This document shows positions 45,385 through 54,891 of a stretch of 64,000 bases of DNA, in pieces. Numbering within the stretch: the first letter of the stretch is position 1; every line of letters starts with the position of its first letter. This DNA comes from Pantanalinema sp. GBBB05. GTDB taxonomy: Bacteria; Cyanobacteriota; Cyanobacteriia; Leptolyngbyales; Leptolyngbyaceae. Under the pieces are notes generated by a model, which worked only from the letters and a program-made list of their open reading frames with translations, had not been told where the DNA came from and searched no databases. Location of the stretch: positions 1 to 64,000 of the forward strand of contig VRZD01000034.1 of the NCBI GenBank assembly GCA_016743235.1, read 5' to 3'. The translations under genes were made by a program, and so were the position numbers.

Positions 45385-47694
45385 ATGCCAGAGATTGTCA
45401 AACTGGACGGTAGAATTTTTGTTCCTGTTGACCAATTACCGATGCCAGAATGGGCATGTGTCACTGGAGAACGCCCCCAACCCACCCTTACCCTCAAAGA
45501 TGATGATCTGTTCTTGATCACCGATACTTTAGGGAACATTTCGGGCTGCTCCTCTGGGGATAGCGTTAACGCCAGCCTAGGACTATTCTGCCGCGATACC
45601 CGGTTTCTCAGCCGCCTAGAATTACAAATTGATGGTCGATCGCCCATTCTCCTCAGTAGCAATGCCCAACGGGGATTTGCATTATCGGTACTATGTGCCA
45701 ATCCCAGGATCGACGATCGCATTCCAGCCGAAACGATCGGCATTCAACGAGAAATGGTGCTGAATGGTGGCTTATTTGAAGAATTGACCATCACTAACTA
45801 CAGCACTAAACCGGTTCAGTTTGAACTCAGCCTTAGCTTCGATGCCGACTTTGTTGATCTGTTTGAGATTCGGGGATTTAACCGTAAACAACGGGGACGG
45901 TTGCTGCGGTTAGTGCAGCCGATCGCCCATCCCGACTCTGAGGAAAATACTGAAGCAGTCACAGATCCGGCTCTAGAACGATTGCCTTACATGCTGCCGA
46001 CCACTACCACTGAACTCGTCATGGGCTATCAAGGGCTAGACGGAATTGTGGTGGAATCTCAGATCCAGTTCTTGCATCATCTTCCCAATCATTTCAAAGG
46101 CTATACTGCCCTCTGGGAAATTGAACTAGATTCCCATGAAACTCGGCAGTTGGGCTATCGCTTACACATGCTGGCAAATAATCAGCCCGTATCTACCGTT
46201 CATGCGCCGATGACCTTGATGCAGGCAAAAGCGGCTGAATTGATGGAAGAACGGGAATGGCAGGCCGCGATTACCCAAATCCGTACCGATAATAAAACGT
46301 TTAACCAAGTGATCGAACGGGCTGAACAGGACGTTTATCTACTGCGCCAAACCTTTGGTAAAGGAAAAGCTCTCTCAGCAGGGGTGCCCTGGTTTTCTAC
46401 ACTCTTCGGGCGGGACTCGATCATTGCCGCTTCTCAAATCCTGATTCTCGACCCGACGATCGCCCGAGAAACCTTGACTATCCTGGCACAATATCAAGGC
46501 AAAGTTGATGACGAATGGCGGGATGAAGAACCCGGTAAAATTTTACATGAACTGCGATTGGGGGAAATGGCACGGTGTAATGAAGTGCCCCATACTCCTT
46601 ATTACGGCACAGTGGATGCTACCCCATTGTGGTTAATGTTATATACCGAATACTATGCCTGGACGCATGATCACGAAACTCTCGATCGCCTCTGGGACAA
46701 TGCCTTAGCCGCAATGGCCTGGATCGATCGCAGTTGTCGGGAAACCGGTTATCTCTGCTACGATCGCCGCTCGGCACGAGGATTGGTCAATCAAGGGTGG
46801 AAGGACTCGGGAGATTGTATTGTCGATCGCCAGGGACAACTCGCCACCGGAGCGATCGCATTGTGTGAAGTGCAGGCTTACGTCTATGCCGCGAAAATTC
46901 GCTTAAGTGAAATCGCCCGGATGAAGAAACGGATTGACCTGGCAGACCAATGGCAAGAGGAAGCGAGAGATCTCAAAAATCGATTTAATCGGGATTTTTG
47001 GGTGGCAGATCAGGACTACTGTGCCTTGGCATTAGATGGTGAGGGTAAACCTGTCGATAGCATTACCTCAAATCCGGGTCACTGCTTGAATTTAGGCATT
47101 CTTACGCCTGAAAAAGCTCGTTCGGTTGCCGAACGCTTGCAGGCTCCCGATATGTTCAATGGGTGGGGCATTCGGACACTGAGTAGCCAATCTCCTGCCT
47201 ATAATCCCATGGGCTATCATGTTGGTTCCGTTTGGCCCCATGACAATGGACTAGTGGCAATGGGACTGCGATCACTGGGACTGGTCGATCAGGCGTTAGA
47301 GGTGGCAGAAGGGATTCTTGACATGACTCTGGAACAACCTTACCAACGACCACCGGAATTATTTTGTGGCTATGATCGCGAAAGTGGCGATCGTCCGGTG
47401 CAGTATCCGGTTGCCTGTTCGCCCCAAGCCTGGGCAACGGGAACGATTTTTCAACTACTGCAAATGATGGTGAATTTAGTGCCCGATGCTCCTGGCAATT
47501 ATTTGCGGATTATTGATCCAGCCCTACCCGACTCAATTCATGAACTATCGCTCCATAATCTGCGAGTCGGTTCAACCCTGCTTGATTTGGAGTTTGTTCG
47601 GGAAGCGTCCTCACCGACTGATCGATCAGGCGCAACCACTGCTTGCCGGGTGACGCGGAAACGAGGCAATCTTCGGGTTGTGATTGAAGCGTAG
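45385..47694 (+). CDS. Amylo-alpha-1,6-glucosidase (glycogen debranching type)
   Basis: I start at ATG 45385 (MPEIVKLDGRIF); a GTG three codons upstream (45376) is also possible. The protein of about 769 residues has an N-terminal beta domain of the glycogen-debranching N-terminal type (to about 270) and a C-terminal (alpha/alpha)6 GDE domain with FSTLFGRDSIIAASQILIL, LRLGEMARCNEVPHTPYYG and VGSVWPHDNGLVAMGL. Such enzymes hydrolyse alpha-1,6 branches or related alpha-glucosides. It is followed by a GH13 enzyme gene 87 bp downstream, so the two form a glucan-degradation unit. Confidence 0.9.
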   Translation: MPEIVKLDGRIFVPVDQLPMPEWACVTGERPQPTLTLKDDDLFLITDTLGNISGCSSGDSVNASLGLFCRDTRFLSRLELQIDGRSPILLSSNAQRGFALSVLCANPRIDDRIPAETIGIQREMVLNGGLFEELTITNYSTKPVQFELSLSFDADFVDLFEIRGFNRKQRGRLLRLVQPIAHPDSEENTEAVTDPALERLPYMLPTTTTELVMGYQGLDGIVVESQIQFLHHLPNHFKGYTALWEIELDSHETRQLGYRLHMLANNQPVSTVHAPMTLMQAKAAELMEEREWQAAITQIRTDNKTFNQVIERAEQDVYLLRQTFGKGKALSAGVPWFSTLFGRDSIIAASQILILDPTIARETLTILAQYQGKVDDEWRDEEPGKILHELRLGEMARCNEVPHTPYYGTVDATPLWLMLYTEYYAWTHDHETLDRLWDNALAAMAWIDRSCRETGYLCYDRRSARGLVNQGWKDSGDCIVDRQGQLATGAIALCEVQAYVYAAKIRLSEIARMKKRIDLADQWQEEARDLKNRFNRDFWVADQDYCALALDGEGKPVDSITSNPGHCLNLGILTPEKARSVAERLQAPDMFNGWGIRTLSSQSPAYNPMGYHVGSVWPHDNGLVAMGLRSLGLVDQALEVAEGILDMTLEQPYQRPPELFCGYDRESGDRPVQYPVACSPQAWATGTIFQLLQMMVNLVPDAPGNYLRIIDPALPDSIHELSLHNLRVGSTLLDLEFVREASSPTDRSGATTACRVTRKRGNLRVVIEA

Positions 47695-47781
47695 TTTTTC
47701 TACCAAAAGGTTGGAGCAGAATTTCTCTAGGGCTTGTAAGGTGATTAATCGATCGCCATCACAAAGCGCAAGGGATAACTT

Positions 47782-49260
47782 ATGGAAATTCAAACACCGG
47801 ATTGGGTTAAACACGCCGTTTTTTATCAAATCTTTCCCGATCGCTTTGCTCATAGCCAATTTACACAACGCCAATTTCTGAAAAACCACCAATGGGAACC
47901 TTGGGACACCCCACCTACGCTGCAAGGATATAAAGGTGGCGATCTGTGGGGAGTGGCAGAAAAACTAGATTATCTCCAAGAGTTGGGGATTAATGCGATC
48001 TATTTCACCCCAATTTTTCAGTCCACTTGTAATCACCGCTACCATACGCATGACTATTACCGGATTGATCCAATTTTGGGGGGAAATGCTGCCTTTCGTG
48101 ATTTGTTAGATGAAGCTCATCGTCGCCAGATTAAGGTAGTGTTGGATGGTGTGTTCAATCATGTCAGTCGCGGGTTTTTCTTCTTCAATGACATTCTGGA
48201 AAACGGTCCGTATTCCCCCTGGCTAGATTGGTTTCGGATCGAGGGATGGCCGCTAGCTCCTTATACGGGCGAGCAACCGGCTAACTATGTCGGTTGGTTC
48301 GATAATCGCGCCTTGCCAGTCTTTAATCACGACAATCCCGAAGTTCGGACTTACCTGATGGAGATTGCTGAATTTTGGATCAATTTCGGCATTGATGGTT
48401 GGCGATTAGATGTACCGTTTGAAATTAAAACTCCTGGTTTTTGGCAAGAATTCCGCTTACGAGTCAAGGCTTTGAATCCAGAGGCTTATATTGTGGGAGA
48501 AGTCTGGCAGGATGCTCGCGAATGGCTGGATGGGACGCAGTTTGATGGGGTGATGAATTACTTATTTGCTGCACCTACGATCGCCTTTACGGCTGGTGAT
48601 CGCGTCATCCTAGAGATGGTTGAAGATCGATCGTATGATCCCTATCCAGCCTTGTCAGCCGAAGACTATGCTGCCAAAATCGATGATTTGCTCAAGCTTT
48701 ATCCTTGGGAAATTCAACTCACACAACTTAATTTGTTAGCTAGTCATGACACAGCGCGACTGTTAAGCATCGCGAATGGTGATAAAGCGAGTGTGGAATT
48801 AGCCACGTTATTATTGATGACGTTTCCGGGTGCTCCCAGTGTTTACTATGGTGATGAGGTGGGTTTACCAGGCGGACTCGACCCCGATTCTCGCCGTGGC
48901 TTTCCCAGCGAAGAAGCATGGGATCGCGAGTTGTTAGAGTATCATCGGCAGCTGATCGCCCTGCGCCATGCTCATGTTGCTCTTCGCATTGGTGACTACC
49001 GGACAGTATTTGCCAAAGGCGATCAGTATGTTTTTGCTCGGACGTTCGATGATCAGGAACTATTGATTGCCGTGAATGTCGATACAGCGCCTGCTAGTAT
49101 TGTGCTGACTCAGGGAGAACTAGGGTTACAGACCCAGTTCGATCGCCTGATCTTTGGCAATGGCAGCCTAGAATGGCATCAAGAAACGGCTCCCCCGCGG
49201 TTAGTCCTGGATCTGCCTTCCCGAAGTGGTTGCATTGTTGGCTCAGGGACAATGGATTAA
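47782..49260 (+). CDS. GH13 alpha-glucosidase/cyclomaltodextrinase-like enzyme
   Basis: A 492-residue alpha-amylase-family enzyme. The TIM barrel shows YQIFPDRFAHS at the start, DGVFNHVSRGF, the nucleophile Asp210 in DGWRLDVPFE, the acid/base Glu240 in IVGEVWQDA and the third carboxylate Asp323 in ASHDTAR. A C-terminal beta domain follows. Family members cleave cyclodextrins, maltodextrins or neopullulan. The exact specificity cannot be told; no N-terminal CBM34 domain is obvious, and the start MEIQTPDWVKHAVFYQIFP leads straight into the barrel. Cotranscribed with the debranching-type enzyme. Confidence 0.92.
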   Translation: MEIQTPDWVKHAVFYQIFPDRFAHSQFTQRQFLKNHQWEPWDTPPTLQGYKGGDLWGVAEKLDYLQELGINAIYFTPIFQSTCNHRYHTHDYYRIDPILGGNAAFRDLLDEAHRRQIKVVLDGVFNHVSRGFFFFNDILENGPYSPWLDWFRIEGWPLAPYTGEQPANYVGWFDNRALPVFNHDNPEVRTYLMEIAEFWINFGIDGWRLDVPFEIKTPGFWQEFRLRVKALNPEAYIVGEVWQDAREWLDGTQFDGVMNYLFAAPTIAFTAGDRVILEMVEDRSYDPYPALSAEDYAAKIDDLLKLYPWEIQLTQLNLLASHDTARLLSIANGDKASVELATLLLMTFPGAPSVYYGDEVGLPGGLDPDSRRGFPSEEAWDRELLEYHRQLIALRHAHVALRIGDYRTVFAKGDQYVFARTFDDQELLIAVNVDTAPASIVLTQGELGLQTQFDRLIFGNGSLEWHQETAPPRLVLDLPSRSGCIVGSGTMD

Positions 49261-49394
49261 AGATAACTAACCATGGCTGCCTCCGGTTTAAGACGATTGA
49301 ATTAATCCCTTTTTGGGTAAATTAAATCAATAGAAGGGTGGGATTGACCTAAAATCCCCCCTTGCCTATCGCTTTGCCCCTGGAGGATCTGACT

Positions 49395-49856
49395 ATGGTT
49401 TGCCATCTATTTAAGCAGCCTGCAATGTTAACTGGCATAACGGCTTTGATGGTACTGAGCAATACTGGATTGCGGTTACCGCCAGCGATCGCTCAAACTC
49501 AATCGCCTGCTATCACTATTGCTGCCAATCCCCCGTCGGGAATGGAGCGGCTCCAGTTGACTGCTGCCCAAAAAGAGAAGATTCGGAAAATTCGGGCAAC
49601 CCGCAATCGGGATATTGCTATGGTATTAACCGCTTCCCAACGGACTAAATTGGCACAATCCTTAAAGTCAGGCAAAAAGCTCAGTGAGGCAGTGAAGGAA
49701 TTAAACCTGAACAATAATCAGAAAAAGCGGATTCAGGAGATTGCCCAAAAATCGGTTCAAGCCATTAAAGGAGTGCTCACCCCTCAACAATTGCAGAGAT
49801 TGGAGATTCTTACCGAGGGTCAATCATCCAATAGCCCAATTCCGGCTGTGGAATAG
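49395..49856 (+). CDS. Spy/CpxP-like exported protein with LTxxQ motifs
   Basis: I prefer ATG 49395 (MVCHLFKQPAMLTG) over the start at 49362, since it leads directly into a signal peptide ending near AIAQT. The protein of about 153 residues is helical and basic. It has three LTxxQ motifs (LTAAQKEKIRKIR, LTASQRTKLAQ, LTPQQLQRLEIL), the hallmark of Spy/CpxP periplasmic chaperones. Its role is probably envelope protein quality control, inferred from the family. It converges with the ABC transporter gene, eight bases apart. Confidence 0.75.
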   Translation: MVCHLFKQPAMLTGITALMVLSNTGLRLPPAIAQTQSPAITIAANPPSGMERLQLTAAQKEKIRKIRATRNRDIAMVLTASQRTKLAQSLKSGKKLSEAVKELNLNNNQKKRIQEIAQKSVQAIKGVLTPQQLQRLEILTEGQSSNSPIPAVE

Positions 49857-49864
49857 CGATCGCA

Positions 49865-50845
49865 TTAACTGCTAAATCGCACTCCGCGAGCTTCGAGTTG
49901 TTGTAAGAAAAATTCTTCTAAGGATGGGCGCGATTGTTGGAGTGATATGAGTTGAGCACCCATCAACTCTAAGCTGGCGATCAAATCTTGTGGGCTGCCT
50001 AAGATTTGCCCCTGCCAGTAGCCATCCCGAAATTCCATCTCTGCTAGACGGTTTTTCAACACATCAGGATTGCCACCTTTGATTTTGACTCGGTAGCCCT
50101 CTGTCGTCCCTAAGAGGTTATCCAGAGAACCGATACAAATCAGTTCGCCCTGCGCCAGAATAGCGACCCGATCGCAGATTAGCTCTACATCCGACAAAAT
50201 GTGACTGTTGAAGAAAATTGTTTTGCCCTGAGCTTTCAGTGACAGAATGATTTCCCGAATTTGGTAACGTCCCATCGGATCTAGCCCAGACATTGGTTCA
50301 TCCAGAAACACCAATTCCGGGTCATTCATTAATGCCTGCGCCATCCCAATCCGTTGCAGCATACCTTTGGAATACTGCCGCAGTTGTTTTTTCCGGGCTG
50401 CCGATTGGGCTAGCCCGACCATATCCAGCAATTCAGGAATGCGTTGCCGTTGGACCGATCGGGGAATCCGAAACAAGCCAGCTGTGAATTGTAAAATTTC
50501 CCATCCCGTCAAATAATCATAAAAATAAGGATTTTCTGGTAAATAGCCCACTCGCTGCTTTACCGCCCGATTGCCTAAGGGCTGCCCCAGCAGTAAGGCC
50601 CGTCCCCCATTGGGGCGTACGATCCCCAACAATGTTTTTAATAATGTCGTTTTTCCCGCTCCGTTTGGTCCCAATAAGCCAAAGGTTTCACCTTCAAACA
50701 CTCTCAACGTACAGTTTTTCAGGGATACCACTTTTTGATTCAACCAAAATCCAGTCCGGTAAGCCTTTTGTAACTCGTAGGTTTCCACGACGGCTGGACG
50801 CTCAGCAGCAGGAGATTGAGATAAGGGGACGATCGCAGATTCCAT
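49865..50845 (-). CDS. ABC transporter ATP-binding protein
   Basis: I start at ATG 50845 (MESAIVPLSQ); a GTG at 50881 is in frame but gives an odd hydrophobic extension. No clear ribosome site supports either. The 326-residue protein has Walker A GPNGAGKTT (59-67), the signature YSKGMLQRIGMAQAL, Walker B VFLDEPMSGLD and the switch His in FFNSHILSDVE. The C-terminal domain of about 90 residues is of the ABC-2/multidrug type. No permease gene is adjacent, so the partner is elsewhere. Substrate unknown. Confidence 0.92.
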   Translation of the reverse strand: MESAIVPLSQSPAAERPAVVETYELQKAYRTGFWLNQKVVSLKNCTLRVFEGETFGLLGPNGAGKTTLLKTLLGIVRPNGGRALLLGQPLGNRAVKQRVGYLPENPYFYDYLTGWEILQFTAGLFRIPRSVQRQRIPELLDMVGLAQSAARKKQLRQYSKGMLQRIGMAQALMNDPELVFLDEPMSGLDPMGRYQIREIILSLKAQGKTIFFNSHILSDVELICDRVAILAQGELICIGSLDNLLGTTEGYRVKIKGGNPDVLKNRLAEMEFRDGYWQGQILGSPQDLIASLELMGAQLISLQQSRPSLEEFFLQQLEARGVRFSS

Positions 50846-50955
50846 AAACCAGAAATTGAAACAGAGCAAGAGCCTCAGCACAAAGCAGACGGCAACCTCT
50901 CCCTCAGTGTAAGGTTAAGAGAGGCGCTATCGTCTTGCATTGTAAGGAGAAAACG

Positions 50956-51159
50956 ATGAATCGGTCTAAACTGATTGCCATAATTACTGGAGCAATTGCG
51001 ATCGCCCTCAGTTTGGCTTACCTGCTCATCGTTCAACTCTTGGACTTCCGTGGCGAAATGCTACCTGCCCCGATCGGCGTACTTCCTCTCTGCCATAACT
51101 CTATAATCTTCCCAGCCAGTTCATTAAATCTCGTAGTGCCATACCTCCTCTTCAGATAG
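50956..51159 (+). CDS. Single-pass small membrane protein
   Basis: ATG 50956 (MNRSKLIAIITGAIAIALSL) with AAGGAG at good spacing gives a 67-residue protein. One membrane helix (about 5-28) is followed by LLDFRGEMLPAPI. The first 41 residues look like a conserved cyanobacterial small protein that normally ends near PAPI; the remaining 26 residues (VLPLCHN onward) look unconstrained and may be a read-through extension. The 3' end overlaps the convergent Crp-type gene by 36 bases. Function unknown. Confidence 0.6.
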   Translation: MNRSKLIAIITGAIAIALSLAYLLIVQLLDFRGEMLPAPIGVLPLCHNSIIFPASSLNLVVPYLLFR

Positions 51160-51759
51160 CACAATCCGGCGGAGAGCAATGCGTTGAATCAACTTCTGTT
51201 GTTCTAGTTGACTTAACGTGCGAGTTACAGTGACCCGAGTGGATCCAAGTAATTCCGACAGATCCTGGTGGGTTAACCGCAAATCAATTAACTGTCCATG
51301 TTCGACTATCCGCCCAAAGCGTTTCGCTAACCAACTGAGTAACCGTAGCAACATGACATCAATCTTCTTATGGCTGCGGATTACCATCAAATCTTCTGCC
51401 TGTTGCAGGTGAGCCACTAGGGCTTGGGTGTAGAGCGGGTCGTACGGAGTCAGCGGCAGTGCCACAGCTTCTACATCCGTCAGGCATTCGATCGTCAGAT
51501 AGTTCGATGTGGGAATCAGTTGACCCACTAAATCTCCAGATCCCCAGATGCCTGTGGTGATCACAGTGCCATCCTCTAAACAAACCAACGTTCGGACAGT
51601 CCCAGTTTTGATCTGCCACAAACTATCGGATTTCAAAGGTAGGGTCGCCCGACTAGAGAAGCGCCGACTGTCTAACGGGATGAACTCTGACGGCACTGGG
51701 TTGGCCTGAATTGATGGGGCCAGCATAGACGATGGAGCCACAAGCATGGAGTCAACCAT
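51124..51759 (-). CDS. Crp/Fnr family transcription regulator
   Basis: A 211-residue regulator with an N-terminal cNMP-binding-like beta domain (about 30-110) and a C-terminal winged helix-turn-helix (LTHQDLSELLGSTRVTVTRTLSQLEQQK, split LTHQDLSELLGS and RVTVTRTLSQLEQQ). The recognition helix resembles NtcA- and Crp-type proteins. The effector domain is shortened and the classical cAMP-binding motif is not evident, so the signal is unknown. The gene is divergent from a TauE/SafE transporter gene 223 bases away, a plausible target. Overlaps the small membrane protein gene at its 3' end. Confidence 0.9.
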   Translation of the reverse strand: MVDSMLVAPSSMLAPSIQANPVPSEFIPLDSRRFSSRATLPLKSDSLWQIKTGTVRTLVCLEDGTVITTGIWGSGDLVGQLIPTSNYLTIECLTDVEAVALPLTPYDPLYTQALVAHLQQAEDLMVIRSHKKIDVMLLRLLSWLAKRFGRIVEHGQLIDLRLTHQDLSELLGSTRVTVTRTLSQLEQQKLIQRIALRRIVLSEEEVWHYEI

Positions 51760-51982
51760 TAAAAATACGTTATCCCGATAGATTAACCGTGGTTTTGAGG
51801 AATGTCAATTGGGGTAAGGGTGTCCTCAGAAGATCTCGGCGATGCTTAAAATTACTGTTACAGTTCGTATAAAGATGTCATTTTTGCTGATATTACGTCA
51901 CGATCGAATAAATCATTCTCTGGATGCCACTATCCGGGCACGATCGTCACCCACCTTTGCCTAGCCCTGCCTCCTAACGCCC

Positions 51983-52723
51983 ATGACCATTTTCTTACTT
52001 GCATTGGCAAGCTTTGTTGCCTGGTTTATTAGTAGTCTGGCAGGTGGGGGAAGTCCCTATATCATCATGCCAATGGTGAATTTGCTGTTGGATGCTCAAG
52101 CAATTCCGCCGATTGTGACGATCGGCATGTTGTTAGGCAATCTGCAACGAACCTGCGTCTATTGGGAAGAGGTCGATTGGCAATTAACTGGGTGGTATTT
52201 GCCAGGAGCCATTGTCGGAGCCGTATTAGGGTCGTTTGTCTTTACACAAACTAAATTGCAATGGCTGCAAGTATTACTGGGAGTATTCTTAGTAGCTTCA
52301 GCGGCAGGCTTTTGGTTCAGACCGAAAAAAGCCTTTTTGCAGGTAAAAGGGTGGTTTTTTCTGCCAGCGGGATTTGTTTACGCCTTTTTGTCCGGGCTGT
52401 TAGGCAGTATTGGACCGATCCTCAATCCGTTTTATTTAAACTATGGCTTGGTCAAAGAGAACATGATTGGGACTAAATCAGCCCATGTTCTGGTTGTTCA
52501 CACGGCTAAACTGATTACCTATATGCTGTTAGGCGCGATGACTACTTCGTATCTGGGTTACGGATTAGTCATTGGTCTAGCTGCTATTCCTGCCAACTGG
52601 TTAGGACAATTAGCGTTAAAGCGCATGAGTGAGCAGCAATTTCGCCAATTTGTCCTGGCCTTAGTGACTATTAGTGGCGTGTTTATCCTCTGGGATCAAC
52701 GAGATTTTTTCGTACAGTGGTAA
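51983..52723 (+). CDS. TauE/SafE family membrane transporter
   Basis: A 246-residue membrane protein with about seven to eight helices and the repeated family motif: FVAWFISSLAGGGSPYIIMP near the N-terminus and a second LSGLLGSIGPILNPFYLNYG near residue 137. TauE/SafE proteins export sulfite or organosulfonates, though for most members the substrate is unproven. The divergent neighbour is a Crp-type regulator. Single gene; followed by a 300-base gap before nadA. Confidence 0.88.
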   Translation: MTIFLLALASFVAWFISSLAGGGSPYIIMPMVNLLLDAQAIPPIVTIGMLLGNLQRTCVYWEEVDWQLTGWYLPGAIVGAVLGSFVFTQTKLQWLQVLLGVFLVASAAGFWFRPKKAFLQVKGWFFLPAGFVYAFLSGLLGSIGPILNPFYLNYGLVKENMIGTKSAHVLVVHTAKLITYMLLGAMTTSYLGYGLVIGLAAIPANWLGQLALKRMSEQQFRQFVLALVTISGVFILWDQRDFFVQW

Positions 52724-53023
52724 TCACCAAAGCGATCGCCAACGATTCCGGGTAGAGGCTAATCCTCACGATCGCAATTGGACAAAATTCTCAGACTGGG
52801 CATAGTTCAGAGCGTTGTACGCTTGCGATCTGCGTAGACAGTAGTCAGCTGGCATTGCCCTGGATGCAGAAGTAACCGGGTCAGAAGGGTTATCGTCGCC
52901 TATTGCCCTTGGTGTAGATTAGTCATCTATTTCACTAGTTTTGGTGGAAAAATCAGGAAAACTATTGTTAGTTTTGGTAGATAAAACTATAATTAACCTA
53001 CCTGCACTCTGAAACTAACTACT
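52724..53023. other. Intergenic region upstream of nadA
   Basis: No gene seen in the first 200 bases. The last 90 contain the four half-sites described at 52936-52989 and the AT-rich nadA promoter area. Confidence 0.5.
52936..52989. promoter_or_regulatory. Four inverted half-sites upstream of nadA
   Basis: Two TAGTTTT half-sites (52936-52942 and 52969-52975) and two AAAACTA half-sites (52958-52964 and 52983-52989) form two inverted repeats, with 15-base and 7-base spacers. The second, TAGTTTT-N7-AAAACTA, ends 34 bases before the nadA start codon. NAD-biosynthesis genes are often repressed through such palindromes (for example by NrtR); which regulator binds here is not known. Confidence 0.6.
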
Positions 53024-53986
53024 GTGTTTACGACTGTTTTTCCTTCTTCTCAAGCGAATTTGCCGATCGATCTGTTTGCCGCGATCGCGCAACTGAAACA
53101 GGAATTGAATGCTGTGGTCTTGGCGCATTACTACCAAGATCCGGATATTCAAGATGTGGCAGATTACCTAGGTGACTCGCTAGGGCTATCGCAGCAAGCA
53201 GCACAGACAAATGCTGATGTGATTGTATTTGCGGGAGTCCATTTTATGGCAGAAACCGCTAAGATTTTGAATCCTGACAAGTTAGTGCTGCTGCCCGATT
53301 TAGCGGCGGGTTGCTCCTTGGCTGACAGTTGCCCACCAGCAGCCTTTGCAGATTTCAAGCGTCAATATCCAGATCATTTGGTAATTTCTTACATAAATTG
53401 TTCGGCAGAAATCAAGGCAATGAGTGACATTATTTGCACAAGTGCCAATGCCGTCAAGATCGTGAACCAAATTCCGGCAGATCAACCCATCATCTTTGCG
53501 CCCGATCGCAATCTCGGGCGATACGTGATCCAGCAAACTGGACGCGATATGGTGCTGTGGCAGGGGAGTTGTATGGTGCATGAAACCTTTTCTGAGAAGA
53601 AGATGGTGCAGTTAAAAATGCGCTATCCCGAGGCAGAAACGATCGCCCATCCAGAATGTGAGACAGCCGTATTGCGTCATGCTAGCTATATTGGTTCCAC
53701 CACGGCGCTGCTGAAATATGTGCAGCAAAGTCAGAGCCAGTCGTTTATTGTAGCAACCGAACCTGGCATTATTCACCAGATGCAAAAGGCGGTACCCAAC
53801 AAACAGTTTATTCCTGCTCCACCCGTGAACAATTGTGCGTGTAATGAGTGTCCTCACATGCGATTGAATACCCTAGAAAAACTGTATCTTTGCATGAAGC
53901 ATCGTACGCCGGAGATTACTCTACCAGAAGCCACTCGACTAGCGGCACTACAGCCTATTCAACGCATGCTAGAGATGAGTGTTTGA
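53024..53986 (+). CDS. nadA: Quinolinate synthase
   Basis: A 320-residue enzyme with a GTG start (MFTTVFPSSQ), no clear ribosome site and no better alternative. It condenses iminoaspartate with dihydroxyacetone phosphate to quinolinate in de novo NAD synthesis and holds a [4Fe-4S] cluster. Motifs: ELNAVVLAHYYQDPDIQD, the first cluster Cys97 in AAGCSLADSC, INCSAEIKAMSD, the second Cys183 in QGSCMVHE, HPECETAVL, and the third Cys near the end in NECPHMRLN (Cys276). Length fits the cyanobacterial family. Single gene under the half-site operator. Confidence 0.96.
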   Translation: MFTTVFPSSQANLPIDLFAAIAQLKQELNAVVLAHYYQDPDIQDVADYLGDSLGLSQQAAQTNADVIVFAGVHFMAETAKILNPDKLVLLPDLAAGCSLADSCPPAAFADFKRQYPDHLVISYINCSAEIKAMSDIICTSANAVKIVNQIPADQPIIFAPDRNLGRYVIQQTGRDMVLWQGSCMVHETFSEKKMVQLKMRYPEAETIAHPECETAVLRHASYIGSTTALLKYVQQSQSQSFIVATEPGIIHQMQKAVPNKQFIPAPPVNNCACNECPHMRLNTLEKLYLCMKHRTPEITLPEATRLAALQPIQRMLEMSV

Positions 53987-54352
53987 CGATCGTCATGGGA
54001 GGATTTAACTTCGGCAAAACCCTTGATCAGAAGTTTCTCCCTGACCAAATTTCTTGGGCTTTTATCAATTAGCGATCTCCAGATGCCATAGTCACGGTAG
54101 TTTTTGCGATTCCGTGGCATCACTGGGTGATTGCGATCGAATATATTAATTCCTTTATCATCGATTCTCAGTATTCAGAAGCAGCGTTTCTGTCAAACGT
54201 TTAAATGATAGAAAAGTGGATGAATTTCCGATAATCGTACTATCGGGTCAGGTCAAATCAATCTGAAGCGTAGAATCACTCTTCCATCCTTTCCAGCGCG
54301 ATTTGCGGTTTCTGGGTTGTAGGGCTGTGGTAAAGATAGTTATCTATAATAA
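53987..54352. other. Intergenic region after nadA
   Basis: About 365 bases with no convincing gene. GATGCCA (54081-54087) and TGGCATC (54115-54121) could form a loose hairpin after nadA. Nothing else is specific. Confidence 0.4.
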
Positions 54353-54748
54353 TTAAGCTCTATGATTCAACCAAAGCGCCACTAGAGCCAGCATTGCTGG
54401 TAAGAGTTGAAAGAGCCAGATCGATCGCTTCACAGTTAAACCACCTAATAATCCAGCACAAATAATACTCACTAGGAAAAAAACCTTAATTGCAAAGCTG
54501 GCTTGGGTTGCCAACAGCCCCCAAATTAAGCCAGCCATGAGAATGCCATTACTAAATCCTTGATTGGCAGCCAATCGTGCCATTAACTCTTCATTGCTCC
54601 AGGTGTGATCCTGTTTTAACTTTTCTAACTGTTTTTGAACCACTGGTTGGCGCCATAGGAGCATTTCTAAGATCAAAAACCATAAATGGATAATGGCTAC
54701 AATACATATCAAAATATTAGGTATTAGTTCATTCGCAAAAATTGCCAT
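54353..54748 (-). CDS. DUF1304-type membrane protein
   Basis: A 131-residue protein with four membrane helices and the DUF1304 pattern: HLWFLILEMLLWRQPVV (His and Glu-Met-x-Leu-Trp), LAANQGFSNGILMAGLIWGL (family motif AANQGxxNGxLAxGL) and LLPAMLALVALWL at the end. Function of the family is unknown. Single gene. Confidence 0.85.
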   Translation of the reverse strand: MAIFANELIPNILICIVAIIHLWFLILEMLLWRQPVVQKQLEKLKQDHTWSNEELMARLAANQGFSNGILMAGLIWGLLATQASFAIKVFFLVSIICAGLLGGLTVKRSIWLFQLLPAMLALVALWLNHRA

Positions 54749-54891
54749 GTTTGGCGCTCCACTGATCTGATTGAGTGTTTGATTTGCTTACAAAGTTATT
54801 TAATCACTCAATTGATCGAACGAAAAAAATATTGAGCTGGAAATAGGTAATTGGGCATGGACAATGCCTGAATCACCAATTACCTATTTCG

